The notes: a model not told the origin generated them from the sequence alone. 64,000 bases of DNA from Methanogenium sp. S4BF (GCF_029633965.1 NZ_CP091277.1:1485940-1549939); one strand, 5' to 3'; numbered from the stretch's first letter, positions 43,548 to 53,676 are shown. Program-made: numbers and translations.

Positions 43548-45773
43548 ATGCCCATCCGGATCCTCCTGGTGGATGACGAGCCGGCCCTGCTCGATATCGC
43601 AATGCTCTTTCTGGAGCGGGAAGCACTTTTCTCCATAGAAACAGCACAATCAGGAGAAAGAGCTCTCGAATTACTGGAAGCGGACTCTTTTGACGCCATT
43701 GTCTCTGATTACCAGATGCCGGGGATGGACGGCCTTTCACTGCTCTCCCAAATCCGGGAACGGGGGATTCCCATACCATTTATTATCCTCACCGGCAGAG
43801 GGCGCGAAGAGGTTGTCATTGAGGCGCTCAATCTGGGGGCTGACTTTTATCTCCAGAAGGGAGGGGACCCAAAGTCCCAGTTTGCCGAGCTGAAGTCCAA
43901 AATCATTCATGCAGTGGAGAAGAGAAGGGCCGAGGAGAAAGCCCGGACAGCCTATGCAGAGATGAAGAAGGCCGTTAAAAAACTTGAGGAACAGAACCGT
44001 CGCCTCGAGGAGAGCGAGGCAAAATTCAGAGATCTCGCAGATTCCACCTCAGTAGCCATCCTCCTGTACCAGGACGACCGGTGGATTTATGCAAACCCGG
44101 CGGCTGAGGAGATGTGCGGCTATTCGGCTGTTGAAATATGTGCCATGGAGTTCTGGGGATTTGTTGCGCCGGAGTTCCGGGAGATGGTGAAGCGACGGGG
44201 ACGACTGAGAGCAGAGGGAGGGGATGCCGAAAAGGCCTATGATTTCAGGATCCTGAGAAAAACGGGAGAGGAAGTCTGGGTTCATCTCATGGGGAGTACG
44301 ACAGAATACCAGGGCAGGACGGCAGGGCTGATTTCTGTTATTGACATCACCGAACGAAAACAGATGGAAGAGGCTCTCAGGGAGCAGGAGGAGAACTACC
44401 GGACCCTTCTCGATTCCCTGAGCAGCCCAATCCTTATCATTGACGCGGATGACCGGTTTGTCGGCATTCATTACAATAAGGGGAAACTTTACGTACTCCC
44501 GCAGGATTTCATCGGCAGACACTGCAGGGATGTGCTGCCGCAATACATTTACGAGAAGCACAGCGCTGCAACAACAATCCTGCGAACAACCGGGGAGCCA
44601 CAGACCTATGAATATTCACTTGCAATCGGTGATGAAACAAGATGGTTTGAAGCATCGCTGAACCTCCGGGAGAATGGAGTCACCATCATCGTGGTCGTCA
44701 GGGATATCACACCACGAAAGCAGGCAGAAGGAGCACTCCGGGAGAATGAGGCACGATACCGCACCCTGGTCGAAAATATCCCCATCGGTCTCATCCAGGC
44801 CGATACCGCCGGTAATATCACCTATATCAATCAGCAGATCATCGGGATCCTTGGATCACCATCCAGAGAGGCAACAGAGCAAATCAATCTGCTCAGTCAC
44901 CCACTTCTCCGGGAAGCGGGGATCAGCAATGATATCCAGACGGCGATCATGGAAAAACGGCCTTTTGAGGGCGAGCGGAAGTATGTAAGCAAATGGAGAA
45001 ACGATCCCTGTCTGAGCTACCGGATTGCACCCCTATTTAATGACGGCGACGTGACCGGAGTTCTGGGCATTGTCGAGGATGTCACGATACGCCGGCGGGC
45101 AGATGATGCTCTCAGGCTTGCCAACCACAAACTCAGCCTGTTATCAAGGATTACCCGGCATGACATCCTGAACGATGTGTTAACCGCAAAAGGCTACCTT
45201 GAACTCAATGAGGCGGATTACCCCGCAAGCGTGACACCCTGCCTCACCTATGTGGAGGAGGCTATTACCCGCATTGAACGCGAGGTCGAATTCACTCAGG
45301 AATATCAGGAACTCGGGAACTTACCGCCGGAGTGGCAGGTGGTCAGACAGGTCATTGATGAGGGCTGCCAGCAGATGAACGTCCCAAAGGAAATTCGTGT
45401 TGAAGTTGATGTCTCCCCTCTCGAAATATATGCCGACCAACTGCTGACACTTGCCGTCTCAAATATTTTCAGAAATGCCCTTGTGCATGCCAAAGGCATG
45501 ACGAAGATATCTGTCGGTACCCGTGAGACACCGGCAGGGGAACTCTGTATTGCCATCGCAGATGACGGATCGGGTGTGCCCAAAGAGAAGAAGGAGGCAA
45601 TATTGCAGCCGAAATACAACCGGAGGCATGGCCACGGCCTCTTCCTGGTCCGGGATATTCTCGACCTGACGGGGATCTCCATCCGGGAAACGGGAGTGCC
45701 GGGGGAGGGGGCCTGTTTTGAACTGACCGTGCCGGCCGGTGGATGGCGTCATTTCATGGAAAATACTGTCTGA
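43548..45773 (+). CDS. Hybrid receiver / three-PAS sensor histidine kinase
   Basis: This 741-residue cytoplasmic protein has, in order: a receiver (1-125; LLVDDEPALL, IVSDYQMPG, LTGRG); a coiled-coil linker; PAS1 (about 150-270), PAS2 (about 285-395) and PAS3 (about 405-520), each ending in a D-I/V-T-x-R linker; a dimerisation helix with phospho-acceptor His in RITRHDILNDV (about 540); and an HATPase domain with NIFRNALVHA, IADDGSGVPKE and GHGLFLVRDIL. No membrane segment, so it senses an intracellular signal. The receiver-first layout is typical of Methanomicrobia. No partner gene is adjacent. Confidence 0.93.
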   Translation: MPIRILLVDDEPALLDIAMLFLEREALFSIETAQSGERALELLEADSFDAIVSDYQMPGMDGLSLLSQIRERGIPIPFIILTGRGREEVVIEALNLGADFYLQKGGDPKSQFAELKSKIIHAVEKRRAEEKARTAYAEMKKAVKKLEEQNRRLEESEAKFRDLADSTSVAILLYQDDRWIYANPAAEEMCGYSAVEICAMEFWGFVAPEFREMVKRRGRLRAEGGDAEKAYDFRILRKTGEEVWVHLMGSTTEYQGRTAGLISVIDITERKQMEEALREQEENYRTLLDSLSSPILIIDADDRFVGIHYNKGKLYVLPQDFIGRHCRDVLPQYIYEKHSAATTILRTTGEPQTYEYSLAIGDETRWFEASLNLRENGVTIIVVVRDITPRKQAEGALRENEARYRTLVENIPIGLIQADTAGNITYINQQIIGILGSPSREATEQINLLSHPLLREAGISNDIQTAIMEKRPFEGERKYVSKWRNDPCLSYRIAPLFNDGDVTGVLGIVEDVTIRRRADDALRLANHKLSLLSRITRHDILNDVLTAKGYLELNEADYPASVTPCLTYVEEAITRIEREVEFTQEYQELGNLPPEWQVVRQVIDEGCQQMNVPKEIRVEVDVSPLEIYADQLLTLAVSNIFRNALVHAKGMTKISVGTRETPAGELCIAIADDGSGVPKEKKEAILQPKYNRRHGHGLFLVRDILDLTGISIRETGVPGEGACFELTVPAGGWRHFMENTV

Positions 45774-46030
45774 AGAGCCGGGAAGGACAAAACAAATACG
45801 AAATGGCTGAACACCGGACATCACCTATCAGTTCACACCCGGGAAGAGCCAACGGGCTGTCTGCTCCTGTCATTCCTGTCTCATTTCTTCTGCACCACAA
45901 ACGGTAATCCCGGATGATGCCTTACAGAACAGTTGACCCGGATCTATCATCCGGGACGCACTGCGAGGCCTCCCATACCTTTTTCAGTCCTGAGAGATAG
46001 TAACCATCGTTTCATGGGGGTGAAACAGTA
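45774..46030 (+). other. Intergenic region upstream of the Dps-like gene
   Basis: This is about 250 bases without a convincing frame. A strong GGGGGTGA ribosome site lies just before 46031. I see no clear TATA box. Confidence 0.3.
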
Positions 46031-46582
46031 ATGGCAACAGTTACACGAAAAATGGTTGAAGATGCCGGTGTCGATGTCGATCACCTTGTTGATCTGCTGG
46101 TGAAAAATGCGGCAGCAGAGCTGACAACCTTCTATTACTATACGATTCTCCGGGTCAACCTTGTTGGTCTTGACGGGGAGAATCTCAAAGAGATTGCTGA
46201 AACCGCACGTATCGAGGACCGGAACCATTTCGAGGCACTGGTTCCCCGGATTTACGAACTGGGAGGAAAACTTCCGGATGACATGGTAGCGTTCCACAAC
46301 ATCTCCGGCTGCCCGCCGGCGCCTCTTCCGGCGGACCCGGCCGATGTGATGGCAATCCTGAAAGTGCTCCTGCAGGCAGAGCAGTGTGCGGTGCGGCAGT
46401 ATACCCACATCTGCAACCTGACCGCAGGAAAGGATCACCGGACCTATGACCTTGCACTCTCTATTCTGCATGAAGAGATTGAACACGAGTCATGGTTCTC
46501 AGAGTTCCTCGGTGAGGGGCCGTCCGGGCATTTCCTCAGGCGGGGGGAGACATCACCGTTTGTTTCAAAGTTCCTGCGGTGA
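46031..46582 (+). CDS. Dps-like (DPSL) ferritin-like protein with paired cysteines
   Basis: This 183-residue ferritin-like protein is of the archaeal Dps-like type that oxidises iron with peroxide and protects DNA. Ligand segments are NAAAELTTFYYYT (about 26-38), RIEDRNHFEAL (about 60), LQAEQCAVRQYTHIC (about 114) and LHEEIEHESWF. Two cysteines at about 94 (SGCPPAP) and 119 (AEQC) match the conserved pair of DPSL/thioferritins. It lies beside a ZIP metal transporter, suggesting an iron or oxidative-stress group. Confidence 0.88.
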   Translation: MATVTRKMVEDAGVDVDHLVDLLVKNAAAELTTFYYYTILRVNLVGLDGENLKEIAETARIEDRNHFEALVPRIYELGGKLPDDMVAFHNISGCPPAPLPADPADVMAILKVLLQAEQCAVRQYTHICNLTAGKDHRTYDLALSILHEEIEHESWFSEFLGEGPSGHFLRRGETSPFVSKFLR

Positions 46583-46736
46583 GAAAAAAGAGCAGGCCCC
46601 ATCATCCCATTTTTATGAACCACGCCCAAAAACCTGAGGCAATCCGGATTTACGCACGTCCCGTTTTTCATCCGGACATCCCGTTTGTGGCCATTGGTAT
46701 CTTCAAAACGCAGCACAATATCAGACAGGGTGAGCC

Positions 46737-47552
46737 ATGATGTGGGAGATGTTCCTGACACTCAGTCCCGTGGCACAGGCGCTTGCCGCAGGAATCTTCA
46801 CCTGGGGGATGACAGCACTCGGGGCGGCGACGGTATTTCTGACACGGGAAGTGAACCAGAAGTTTCTCGATGTGATGCTGGGGTTTGCCGCCGGAGTGAT
46901 GATCGCCGCCAGTTTCTGGTCCCTGCTTCTGCCGGCAATAGAACTGTCCTCGGAGCTGGGTATTCCCGAATGGCTTCCCGCTGCGATCGGCTTCATCCTG
47001 GGGGGCGTGGCCCTTGCTTCCATTGACCGGATCCTCCCCCACCTCCATATCGGATTTCCCATGGAAGATGCAGAAGGGATTTCCACATCATGGCCCCGGA
47101 GCACACTCCTTGTCCTTGCGATAACGATGCACAACATCCCCGAGGGCCTTGCCGTTGGTGTGGCATTCGGCGCCCTTGCCGCCGGGTATCCGGCAGAGGC
47201 GCTGGCTGCGGCCGTCGCTCTTGCCGTCGGCATCGGCATCCAGAACTTCCCGGAGGGGATGGCCATCTCGATGCCGCTCAGGCGGGAGGGGTTTTCAACA
47301 CTGAGAAGTTTCTGGTACGGGCAGCTCTCGGGCCTGGTCGAACCGGTTGCAGCCGTCATCGGAGCGGCGGCAGTCATCATCGCCCGTCCCGTCCTCCCCT
47401 ATGCCCTTGCCTTCGCCGCCGGGGCGATGATCTTTGTGGTCGTCGAAGAGGTCATCCCCGAGTCCCAGCATAATGGGAATGCCGATGCAGCGACCTTCGG
47501 GGCAATGCTCGGCTTTGTGGTGATGATGATGCTGGATGTGGGGCTGGGGTGA
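46737..47552 (+). CDS. ZIP family metal transporter
   Basis: This 271-residue membrane protein has eight predicted helices and belongs to the ZupT/GufA branch of the ZIP family, which imports zinc, iron or manganese. The paired metal motifs in helices 4 and 5 are [16 protein letters not shown] (about 129) and [15 protein letters not shown] (about 164). The start is one of two consecutive ATGs at 46737/46740. It follows the Dps-like gene by 155 bases; linked function in iron handling is plausible. Confidence 0.92.
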   Translation: MMWEMFLTLSPVAQALAAGIFTWGMTALGAATVFLTREVNQKFLDVMLGFAAGVMIAASFWSLLLPAIELSSELGIPEWLPAAIGFILGGVALASIDRILPHLHIGFPMEDAEGISTSWPRSTLLVLAITMHNIPEGLAVGVAFGALAAGYPAEALAAAVALAVGIGIQNFPEGMAISMPLRREGFSTLRSFWYGQLSGLVEPVAAVIGAAAVIIARPVLPYALAFAAGAMIFVVVEEVIPESQHNGNADAATFGAMLGFVVMMMLDVGLG

Positions 47553-47724
47553 GGGAGATAACAAATCAGCTATCGTTTACCATTCAGGTGATACCACCTA
47601 TTGAGCCCTGAGCCGGTAAACTGACGATTCTCCGTAGAGGGGAACACCCATACGGCATCCGCGTCATTTCTTATACTCTCATACCCGCTCACTTTTTTAT
47701 CCCATACAACGGATAGTCCATTGA

Positions 47725-48894
47725 ATGGACGTCATCCTGCAGCTCCTCCTCCTCCTTATCTGTGCAAAGCTCTTTGGCGAGCTGCTGGAGCGGGCGGGCT
47801 ACCCGGCACTCATCGGGGAGATTGCAGCAGGCGTTCTCCTTGGCCCTTCCCTTCTGGGATGGGTGACCACAAACGAGACGATCGAAGTCTTTGCCGATAT
47901 CGGCATCATCGCACTGCTCTTTGTCAGCGGTGCGGAGATGAACCTGAAATCATTTCTGGAACGGCGAAATGTCGCGGTCACCACCGCGGTTGCGGGCGTC
48001 ATCGTCCCCTTTGCAGGCGGAATACTGCTGGGATACCTGCTGAACTTCTCACAGGCGGAGACGCTCTTCCTTGCAATTGCCCTCTCCATCACCTCCATCG
48101 GGGTATCGGTCCGCATTCTCGTCGATTACAAGCAGTTAAACACCGTCCTCGGGACCGCCATCGTCAGCGCCGCCGTCCTTGACGACATCATCGGCATCTT
48201 CCTGTTAGGCATCCTCTCTGCGGTGGCGATGCAGGGCACCACCCTTGCAGGAGGCTCCCTTTCAGCCGGAATGCTCATCGCCATCGGGTTTCTGGTGCTC
48301 TTCGTCATTATCGCGCCCCGGGCACTGCCCTGGCTCTTCAGTCTGGCACGAAAGACCGAAACCCATGAGATGGTCTATTCGGTTGCCATCATCCTCGCCC
48401 TTGGCAGCGGTTACCTCTCCCAGACAGCAGGACTTCACTATTCCATCGGTGCATTCATCGCGGGCCTCATCCTCGGGGACCAGATCCGAAAAGACCGGAT
48501 GCTCTTCGACAGCCTGATGGACTTCGGGTTCGGATTTTTTGTGACGCTCTTCTTTGCATCCGTCGGTCTTCTTTTCAGTTTCACGTGGGAGACCTTCCTC
48601 TCCCCCTATATCATCCCCATCATTGTAGTGGCCATCGGCGGAAAGATCATCGGAGGATTCATCGGCTCCTTCCACTTCCTCACCAAAGCAGAGGCACTCC
48701 TTGTCGGACTCGGGATGACGCCACGAGGAGAGATCGCCCTCGTGGTCGCCAAGGTGGCACTCGTGGGAGGAATTATCAACAGTGCCCTTTTTTCGGCGGT
48801 GACCGTGATGGTGATAGCAACCATCATCATCACCCCTCTTCTGATGAAACAGGGATTTGTATGGGCAAAAATTGCGGAAAAGGACACATCCTGA
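47725..48894 (+). CDS. Cation:proton antiporter (CPA2, Kef/NapA type)
   Basis: This 389-residue integral membrane protein has 12-13 helices throughout and no C-terminal TrkA-N domain. ERAGYPALIGEIAAGVLLGPSLLG is the signature first segment; AVLDDIIGIFLLG (about 152) has the ion-binding Asp pair; GMTPRGEIALVVA (about 330) is the conserved late helix. It probably exchanges Na+ or K+ for H+, important in a Na+-dependent methanogen. It has its own short upstream gap and is followed by a long intergenic region. Confidence 0.92.
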   Translation: MDVILQLLLLLICAKLFGELLERAGYPALIGEIAAGVLLGPSLLGWVTTNETIEVFADIGIIALLFVSGAEMNLKSFLERRNVAVTTAVAGVIVPFAGGILLGYLLNFSQAETLFLAIALSITSIGVSVRILVDYKQLNTVLGTAIVSAAVLDDIIGIFLLGILSAVAMQGTTLAGGSLSAGMLIAIGFLVLFVIIAPRALPWLFSLARKTETHEMVYSVAIILALGSGYLSQTAGLHYSIGAFIAGLILGDQIRKDRMLFDSLMDFGFGFFVTLFFASVGLLFSFTWETFLSPYIIPIIVVAIGGKIIGGFIGSFHFLTKAEALLVGLGMTPRGEIALVVAKVALVGGIINSALFSAVTVMVIATIIITPLLMKQGFVWAKIAEKDTS

Positions 48895-49400
48895 AAGGAT
48901 AATCAATAACAAAACGGCCCGGGAAAGATCATCTGAGATCCTTGAAGCCGGATAAAAGAGATAATGAGATCACATGCCCAAAATAAGCCATAAATACCAT
49001 CTTAATCGTAATATAAACCCGGATTAGCCAGAAAAACCACACCCTCACAGATGCCCGGAGCGGGCCGATCTCAACCTGAGACATACCCGTATACCCCAAA
49101 AAATATCAGACAAACATGTGCGTTCAATAGTCTGCATTAAACGGTATTTTCAACAAATAAAAGGCATTACAGCCGAATTTCTCCACCAGTAAAAACAAGC
49201 GGCAAATATGCCCGGTTTACGCCCCAATTTCCATAACAAATGGGATCCGAGAGGGTGAAAACACGGGAAATACACGAGATGAGGGGGGTGAGGACGGAGC
49301 ACCCGTTCTGATATACATCCAGACGAATTTTCATACGAACCACGTTTTCTATCCGGATATTACGGGTGGATTGCTGGGACCATCCTGCGGAGGTTCTCGA
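48895..49400. other. Long intergenic region, no gene seen
   Basis: About 500 AT-richer bases between convergent genes. Scattered TATA-like sequences (for example TAATATAAACC near 49010) and short A/T runs occur, but there is no open frame with coding character, no tRNA-like fold and no repeat. A small RNA cannot be excluded. Confidence 0.4.
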
Positions 49401-49883
49401 TCAGATCTCCCCTTCCCGGACGAGAAACGCAATAATATCACACATCTCCACCAGACCAAGGGCAATGCCGTCCGTATCCACCACAATCACATCAGGATGG
49501 CGGTTCTTCTCCATCGCCTGAAGCGTCTCTGCGATGGTGGCGGTGTCCGGCACCGTCACATGACTGCGGGTCATCAGTTCACTGGCATGCAGGGCCGCAC
49601 TCTTGTGGAGACACTCCAGACATCCCAGTTTCCGCCGGCTCCGGATACCCATACCCGGTGTTATTGCGGAGAGAAGGTCCATGCGGGTGATGATGCCCAG
49701 AAACCGGCATTCCTCATCGCACACGATGATGTCAAAACACCCCTTTTGAGTAAATGAGCGGTAGATATCGGCAACCGGCGTCTCCGGATGCACCTGGGCA
49801 AAATTCACCTCCATGATCTCTGTTATCGGGGTATTTTCAGGGTCTGGTTTGTCCGTCCCACGTATCTCTTCTTTCCCGGTCAT
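49401..49883 (-). CDS. Two-CBS-domain protein
   Basis: This 160-residue soluble protein consists of two CBS repeats: ITEIMEVNFAQVHPETPVADIYRSF...IITRMDLLSAI and ASELMTRSHVTVPDTATIAETLQAM...LVEMCDIIAFL. Such modules bind adenosyl ligands and act as energy or redox sensors. The target is unknown. I start at the ATG at 49883; the longer frame upstream (to 50003) crosses the promoter and has no family sequence. It diverges from a sodium-dependent transporter it might sense or control. Confidence 0.87.
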   Translation of the reverse strand: MTGKEEIRGTDKPDPENTPITEIMEVNFAQVHPETPVADIYRSFTQKGCFDIIVCDEECRFLGIITRMDLLSAITPGMGIRSRRKLGCLECLHKSAALHASELMTRSHVTVPDTATIAETLQAMEKNRHPDVIVVDTDGIALGLVEMCDIIAFLVREGEI

Positions 49884-49910
49884 GTGGATAGGGAGTGATC
49901 TGCACCGCAG

Positions 49911-49924
49911 GAGATATAAATAGC
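49911..49924 (-). promoter_or_regulatory. TATA box of the CBS protein gene
   Basis: On the minus strand the sequence GCTATTTATATCTC lies about 30 bases upstream of the ATG at 49883, giving a nearly leaderless message. Confidence 0.4.
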
Positions 49925-50132
49925 GGCGGTGTATCCGGAGAAACCTCCGGGAGAACAGATCCCGGTCAGGATTGGATGCAGAAGAAGTGGCGTGAAGAAA
50001 CAATCACAGATTCTGAGGCCGGAACAGGGAGTGGCGCTGCCCCGTGTTGACATCCCATACCATCCCATACCCCAAACGACGGGCATAGCTATATCCCGAA
50101 ACGGCATCATCCTCCATTCAGGGGGTGACTCT

Positions 50133-51581
50133 GTGGAGCAATGGTCGTCAAAAATCGGATTTCTGCTGGCAGCGATAGGCACAGCGGTCGGCATCGGCAA
50201 TATCTGGCGGTTTTCCGCCGTGGTCGGACAGAACGGCGGAGGTGCCTATCTTATTCCCTATCTCATCGCGGTCTTTCTCTTTGCCATGCCGCTGATGATC
50301 CTCGAGATCTCGATGGGCCGCCATTTCCGGCAGACCGTGGTTTCCGCCTTCAGAAGCGTGCGGCCGCGATTTTCCGTGATTGGCTGGCTGCTCTGCGCCA
50401 TCCTCTTCATCATCCTCAGCTACTACCTCGTGATCACCGGCTGGACACTGGCGTATGCCCTCTTCTCCGCAACAGGAACGGTAACAACCTTTGCCCGGTT
50501 CACCACCAGTTACGAGCCCGTAGTCTTCTTCATCATCGCGACCCTCGTGACAGGTATTGTGGTATCCATCGGTGTCAGAAAGGGGATTGAGAAGATATCA
50601 TTCGTGATGGTCCCGTTCTGCATCATCATCCTTCTCGTGATGGCCATCATCGGGACGACACTCCCCGGATTTGCGGACGGGATGCACTATTTCCTCACCC
50701 CGGACTTCTCCGTACTCACCAATCCGCTGATATGGAGTGCAGCCTTCGGTCAGGCATTCTTCTCCCTCTCCGTCGGGCAGGGAATCCTCCTCACCTATGG
50801 AGCATACGCGCCTGCGGGTGTGCGGATTCCCCCGTCCGCTCTCATCGTCACCGTAGCCGACCTCATGGTTGCACTCCTTGCAGGCACCGTCATCTTTCCC
50901 ATCGTCTATTCGTTCGGATTTACCCCTGCCATCGGGTCAGAACTCGCCTTCTCCACGCTCCCGAAGGCATTTGCGCTGATGCCAGGCGGACAGCTCTTTG
51001 CCGTCGCCTTCTTCATTGTGCTCTTCTTTGCGGCGGTCACCTCGGCCGTCTCCATGCTGGAGGTAAACGTTGCAGCCCTCCGGGAGGCGCTGGGATGGAC
51101 ACGAAGGCGGACCACCATCCTCCTCACTGCCGGCATCCTCGCACTCGGCCTCCCTTCGGCACTCAGCTATAGTGCAGCGAACCTCACCTTCACCGGCGTC
51201 CGGGTGCTCGATTATCTCGACGAAACCGTCGGCACCCTCGGCATTCCCATTGCGGCCCTCCTGATGTCGGTGGTATTCACCTGGTTCCTGAAGAGAAGCG
51301 TCCTCGAATCGGAGATCAATGCAGGCGGACGCCTGACCGTAGCTGTCATTTTCCTCTGCCAATACGTCATCCCCGCAGTCCTCGTCATCACCACCGGCTT
51401 CCGTCTGCTTTCGGGCGTGGATTTCTCCGGGACACGCATCATTCCGGGAGCAGAGTTCATCGGCACGCCCGCTCAGGCGGCAGGCATTGCCGTCATTCTC
51501 ATCCTCCTCCTCGCTAATATCCTTCTTATCTGCCGGGTGTGGGGGTGCAGACTCCCCCGGAGGCATGGGAAGGGAAGATGA
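50133..51581 (+). CDS. Sodium-dependent neurotransmitter:symporter (NSS/SNF) family transporter
   Basis: This 482-residue integral membrane protein has about 12 helices. WSSKIGFLLAAIGTAVGIGNIWRF is the NSS helix-1 signature containing the sodium and substrate sites; NGGGAYLIPYL and GQAFFSLSVGQGILLTYGAY (helix 6 region) are also typical. It is likely an amino-acid:Na+ symporter. I use the GTG at 50133, preceded by GGGGGTGA, instead of the far-upstream ATG at 49929, because bacterial members begin EQWSS/RWSS. The last residues are basic and cytoplasmic. Confidence 0.92.
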   Translation: MEQWSSKIGFLLAAIGTAVGIGNIWRFSAVVGQNGGGAYLIPYLIAVFLFAMPLMILEISMGRHFRQTVVSAFRSVRPRFSVIGWLLCAILFIILSYYLVITGWTLAYALFSATGTVTTFARFTTSYEPVVFFIIATLVTGIVVSIGVRKGIEKISFVMVPFCIIILLVMAIIGTTLPGFADGMHYFLTPDFSVLTNPLIWSAAFGQAFFSLSVGQGILLTYGAYAPAGVRIPPSALIVTVADLMVALLAGTVIFPIVYSFGFTPAIGSELAFSTLPKAFALMPGGQLFAVAFFIVLFFAAVTSAVSMLEVNVAALREALGWTRRRTTILLTAGILALGLPSALSYSAANLTFTGVRVLDYLDETVGTLGIPIAALLMSVVFTWFLKRSVLESEINAGGRLTVAVIFLCQYVIPAVLVITTGFRLLSGVDFSGTRIIPGAEFIGTPAQAAGIAVILILLLANILLICRVWGCRLPRRHGKGR

Positions 51582-51657
51582 AAGTCTGTCTCACCATCCT
51601 GAATTCCGCCGTAGGACCAGCTCACAGACGATGAGTCGAAATCAGATGGAAAAAAAG

Positions 51658-52509
51658 CTACACCACTTTCCCCTGTATGGTAATCGTCTTCTCGGTTACC
51701 GGAATCGTCGTTCGCGACTTTTCCAGTGCACGGTCAACGACATACCGCACACCGCCACAGCACGGCACCTCCATACGGGCAATGGTTATGGATTTGATCG
51801 TGTGAAGAGTGAAGATCTCCGCCAGTTTTGTGATGTATCTGTCAATATCAGCATCCAGTTTCGGGCAGAAGATGATCACAATCCGGTCCCGCAGGAGCTC
51901 TGCATGAAACCCGGCGTAGGCAAAGGGGACACAGTCCGCAGAGATCAGCAGGTCGGCGTTGTCAAAATACGGTGCCCCCGGATTCAGGAGGGTGAGTTGC
52001 ACCGGCCACTGCCGCAGCTCGGACGGCGCATCACCGGAAGGGGCACGGTTCCCGCCAGGCATATCCCGTGCAATGCTCTGTGCTGCTGTCCCCGGACACC
52101 CGGCAAACGAATGTGTGCCGCCCGGTCCGGGTTTCGGAGCGCATTCCGCCGCATTATGATCGGGGATAGAAATAGTGTGCTCTTTGAGGTATGCGATTGC
52201 CTGATGATACAGCTCCGTCTGTCCGTGGCCGGCAAGATGTTCCAGATGAGCCCGAATAACACCCTCCCCCTGCCTCACAATGGTCGCCATCACGGCCTGC
52301 TCATCGTATGCCTCTGCTTCCCGCTCGACAACAGAGATAGCCCCCTCCGGGCAGGTGCCGATGCAGGCCCCGAGGCCGTCACAGAAGAGATCGCTTACCA
52401 GCCGTGCCTTTCCGTCGATGAGCAAAAGAGCCCCTTCCGGACAGTCCGGGATGCACTCGCCGCACCCCGTGCATTTGTCTTCATCGATGCTGATTATTTT
52501 TCGTTTCAT
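51658..52509 (-). CDS. Dicluster ferredoxin-type iron-sulfur protein of unknown role
   Basis: This 283-residue protein has two N-terminal [4Fe-4S] motifs (CTGCGECIPDCPEG, CDGLGACIGTCPEG) and then a helical segment AYDEQAVMATIVRQG. A C-terminal half with GAPYFDNADLLISADCVPFAYAG, IIFCPKLDADID and EVPCCGGVRYVV provides further cysteines. The middle carries a Pro/Gly-rich insert (about 125-160). The family recurs in anaerobes as an iron-sulfur protein of unestablished function. The start at 52509 (MKRKIISIDEDKC) matches it; it is monocistronic. Confidence 0.82.
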   Translation of the reverse strand: MKRKIISIDEDKCTGCGECIPDCPEGALLLIDGKARLVSDLFCDGLGACIGTCPEGAISVVEREAEAYDEQAVMATIVRQGEGVIRAHLEHLAGHGQTELYHQAIAYLKEHTISIPDHNAAECAPKPGPGGTHSFAGCPGTAAQSIARDMPGGNRAPSGDAPSELRQWPVQLTLLNPGAPYFDNADLLISADCVPFAYAGFHAELLRDRIVIIFCPKLDADIDRYITKLAEIFTLHTIKSITIARMEVPCCGGVRYVVDRALEKSRTTIPVTEKTITIQGKVV

Positions 52510-52634
52510 ATATTCACTCCCCGCAACGGATAGCAATCAGATGGATGGCATCGGTTAAATACCCGTGTCTGGTTTGTGAGAACAGATGTGTCGGTTGGAG
52601 AGGCACCATTTCCCGATAGAAGCGACCGGAACCT

Positions 52635-53471
52635 TCAGTCATCCTCACCATCATCTCCAGACTGATACTGACCCTTTTCCAGCAGCTGTTCCAGCTTAGC
52701 AACACGGCTGGTGATCTCCCTTTCGAGCATCTCCCGTTCCGTGATCAGCTGCTTCATTTCCACAAGATACCGGGCAGCCTGATCTTCACCCACCGTGGGT
52801 TGTTCCGGTGATTCATCCTCTTTTTCCGGGGGTGCCAGCAGTTTGCTTGATATTAAGCCGGCAAACGTCGCAAAGACTGCCACTCCTGTGGTCAGCACAA
52901 GGATTCCCACCATCCGGCCGGCCGGCGTCACGGGAAACCGATCCCCGTAGCCGACCGTGGTGATGGAAACATATGCCCACCATATCGCATCACTGGCGGT
53001 GATGATATTCGCATCCGGTGACGCATGCTCCGCCTGCAGGACCAAAAACGCCCCTGATTCGATGATCAGGATAACCATTAAAACCAGGATATAGAATGCC
53101 GATTGGGCCCGGTTCCTCGAAAGATACGTTACGATATACCTGGCTCCGTATTTGTGGACGACACGGTACGCCTTGTAGATCCGGAACAGCCGGAAGATGC
53201 GGAACATCGGTATGACAGCCAGCAGGTCAGCCCAGCCATAATTGCGGAAGAAGTAGTGTGGCCGGGACGGGGCTGTGGCGAATCTGAAACAGAAGTCATA
53301 GATGAAGAGCAGGGTAAGCACAGTGTTAATGATGAAGATAACATTGATTGCATCCAGAACAACTCCCGGGATATAGGAGATGACCATATTGAAAACCGAA
53401 AGTATCGAAACCGCGGCGATGAACAATTCATAGCCAAAGTCCAGCTCATCTCTGCGCCTGATATGTATCAT
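52635..53471 (-). CDS. Voltage-gated-type potassium channel
   Basis: This 278-residue six-helix channel has S1-S3 (about 14-90), an S4 voltage sensor with regular arginines in FRIFRLFRIYKAYR (about 89-102), a pore with TTVGYGD selectivity filter (about 170-176), and S6. The acidic cytoplasmic C-terminus ends in a coiled coil (MKQLITEREMLEREITSRVAKLEQLLE) likely to aid tetramerisation. It is located downstream of the tRNA gene on the same strand, with its own upstream gap. Confidence 0.92.
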   Translation of the reverse strand: MIHIRRRDELDFGYELFIAAVSILSVFNMVISYIPGVVLDAINVIFIINTVLTLLFIYDFCFRFATAPSRPHYFFRNYGWADLLAVIPMFRIFRLFRIYKAYRVVHKYGARYIVTYLSRNRAQSAFYILVLMVILIIESGAFLVLQAEHASPDANIITASDAIWWAYVSITTVGYGDRFPVTPAGRMVGILVLTTGVAVFATFAGLISSKLLAPPEKEDESPEQPTVGEDQAARYLVEMKQLITEREMLEREITSRVAKLEQLLEKGQYQSGDDGEDD

Positions 53472-53676
53472 TTAAATTCACACCAGGAGAGATTCGGGTC
53501 ATTATACATTAATGATGGTATGAGAGGGAGAGAGAATAAGTCCTCCCGGCCCGGCACAGAATAACAGGAGGAAAACCGTGGTGTGAGATGTGATGCCGAT
53601 CTGCACCTGTTGTCGAATTCCCACGTCTGAAAAGGAGCGGTATCGGCAACGTAAAAATAATTCAAACAAGAACGGA

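Noticed and set aside
48895-49400. Small non-coding RNA or gene remnant
   Set aside because: TATA-like sequences exist, but I see no stable fold, box C/D motifs or similarity to a gene; left as plain intergenic DNA.
49929-50132. N-terminal extension of the NSS transporter
   Set aside because: It crosses the promoter region, is not family-like, and a GTG with a strong ribosome site sits exactly at the usual family start.
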